Assembly: GCF_002086695.1 (NCBI RefSeq)
Contig: NZ_MVIH01000005.1
Span: 124,001-188,000, forward strand
Source of the DNA: Mycolicibacterium rhodesiae
Lineage (GTDB): Bacteria; Actinomycetota; Actinomycetes; Mycobacteriales; Mycobacteriaceae
Length of the DNA: 64,000 nucleotides
Direction of reading: 5' to 3'
Shown: piece after piece, positions 63,910-64,000 of the stretch
Layout of the letters: each line of letters starts with the position of its first letter
How positions within the stretch are numbered: the first letter of the stretch is position 1
Made by a program: the position numbers and the translations under genes
Notes under the pieces: model-generated
What the model saw: the letters and a program-made list of their open reading frames with translations, nothing else
The model's database searches: none
What the model was told of the DNA's origin: nothing

Positions 63910-64000
63910 ATGCGCTCGCCTCTGATGCTCGTCGCCGGGATTGCCACGATCGCGCTGGCCGCGTGTGGTCCGACGGGCGGTCTGCCGGCGAAGACCACCG
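63910..64000 (+). CDS. Lipoprotein, N-terminus (truncated by window edge)
   Basis: First 30 codons only. Signal peptide MRSPLMLVAGIATIALAAC with lipobox LAAC and then GPTGGLPAKTT. The rest is beyond the window. An in-frame GTG 15 bases upstream is an alternative start. Type of lipoprotein cannot be told. Confidence 0.6.
   Translation, partial: MRSPLMLVAGIATIALAACGPTGGLPAKTT

Noticed and set aside
63798..63998. Small minus-strand frame at the right edge
   Set aside because: The plus strand carries a clear lipoprotein signal peptide here; the minus frame has no features.

Overview
This is a GC-rich chromosomal segment from a mycobacterium, most likely a rapid grower of the Mycolicibacterium type. 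The evidence is gene content: antigen 85, Apa, a PrrB-like kinase, mycobacterial haem-binding (MHB) and 13E12 families, and IdeR, LexA and SigF-type sites. Gene order also follows, from memory, the M. tuberculosis Rv1841c-Rv1881 interval (CBS pair, guaB1, gnd1, blaR-like/blaI, thioesterase, ureABCFGD, ndh, modBC, apa, adhA, CoA-transferase, thiolase-like, Rv1868-like, bfrA, glnA3, amidohydrolase). A lon gene, a phosphoketolase and many extra oxidoreductases are inserted into that backbone, which fits an environmental species. I see no tRNA, rRNA, CRISPR array or prophage. The only mobile-like gene is a 13E12-family HNH gene.

Layout. 1-7.4 kb: end of a potassium channel, a minus-strand CNNM/CorC pair behind a structured leader, guaB1, gnd1, and a BlaR1-like peptidase/BlaI pair. 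7.4-8.5 kb: an iron-regulation island with two IdeR boxes, an unknown IdeR-controlled gene and the locus of the small RNA MrsI. 8.5-13.3 kb: thioesterase and the urease operon. 13.3-20.3 kb: orphan PrrB-like kinase, haem-binding exported protein, ndh, F420-type and SDR oxidoreductases, modBC without modA. 20.4-31.2 kb: apa, small membrane protein, adhA, CGNR regulator, CPBP protease, phosphoketolase, double CoA-transferase, aldehyde dehydrogenase. 31.3-41.7 kb: repeat lipoprotein, SigF-type promoter driving an SRPBCC/ADH pair, hydrolase, thiolase-like protein, a Rossmann/PEP-utiliser-like fusion, SHOCT protein, DUF72, HhH endonuclease, LLM oxidoreductase, TfoX-like protein. 41.7-45.3 kb: lon with a HAIR-like element, then antigen 85. 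45.5-54.4 kb: DUF1810, GH13 hydrolase, deaminase, rhomboid-like protein, TPR protein, cupin, an exported protein apparently split by a frameshift, purine-type permease. 54.5-64 kb: hotdog/EthD/FMN cluster, SOS-controlled 13E12 gene, enoyl-CoA hydratase, bfd/bfrA, FkbM methyltransferase, CMD protein, glnA3-amidohydrolase pair, secreted protein and the start of a lipoprotein.

The strongest unifying theme is iron. IdeR-type boxes precede the 7612 gene, the MrsI locus and bfd (divergent from bfrA). The MrsI apical loop can pair with the bfrA leader, so the repressing RNA and its target lie in the same window. Other regulatory links read from sequence are LexA on the 13E12 gene, a HAIR (HspR) element on lon and a SigF-type promoter at 31.83 kb. 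No intergenic stretch exceeds 300 bases; the longest, 52529-52809, shows nothing recognisable.
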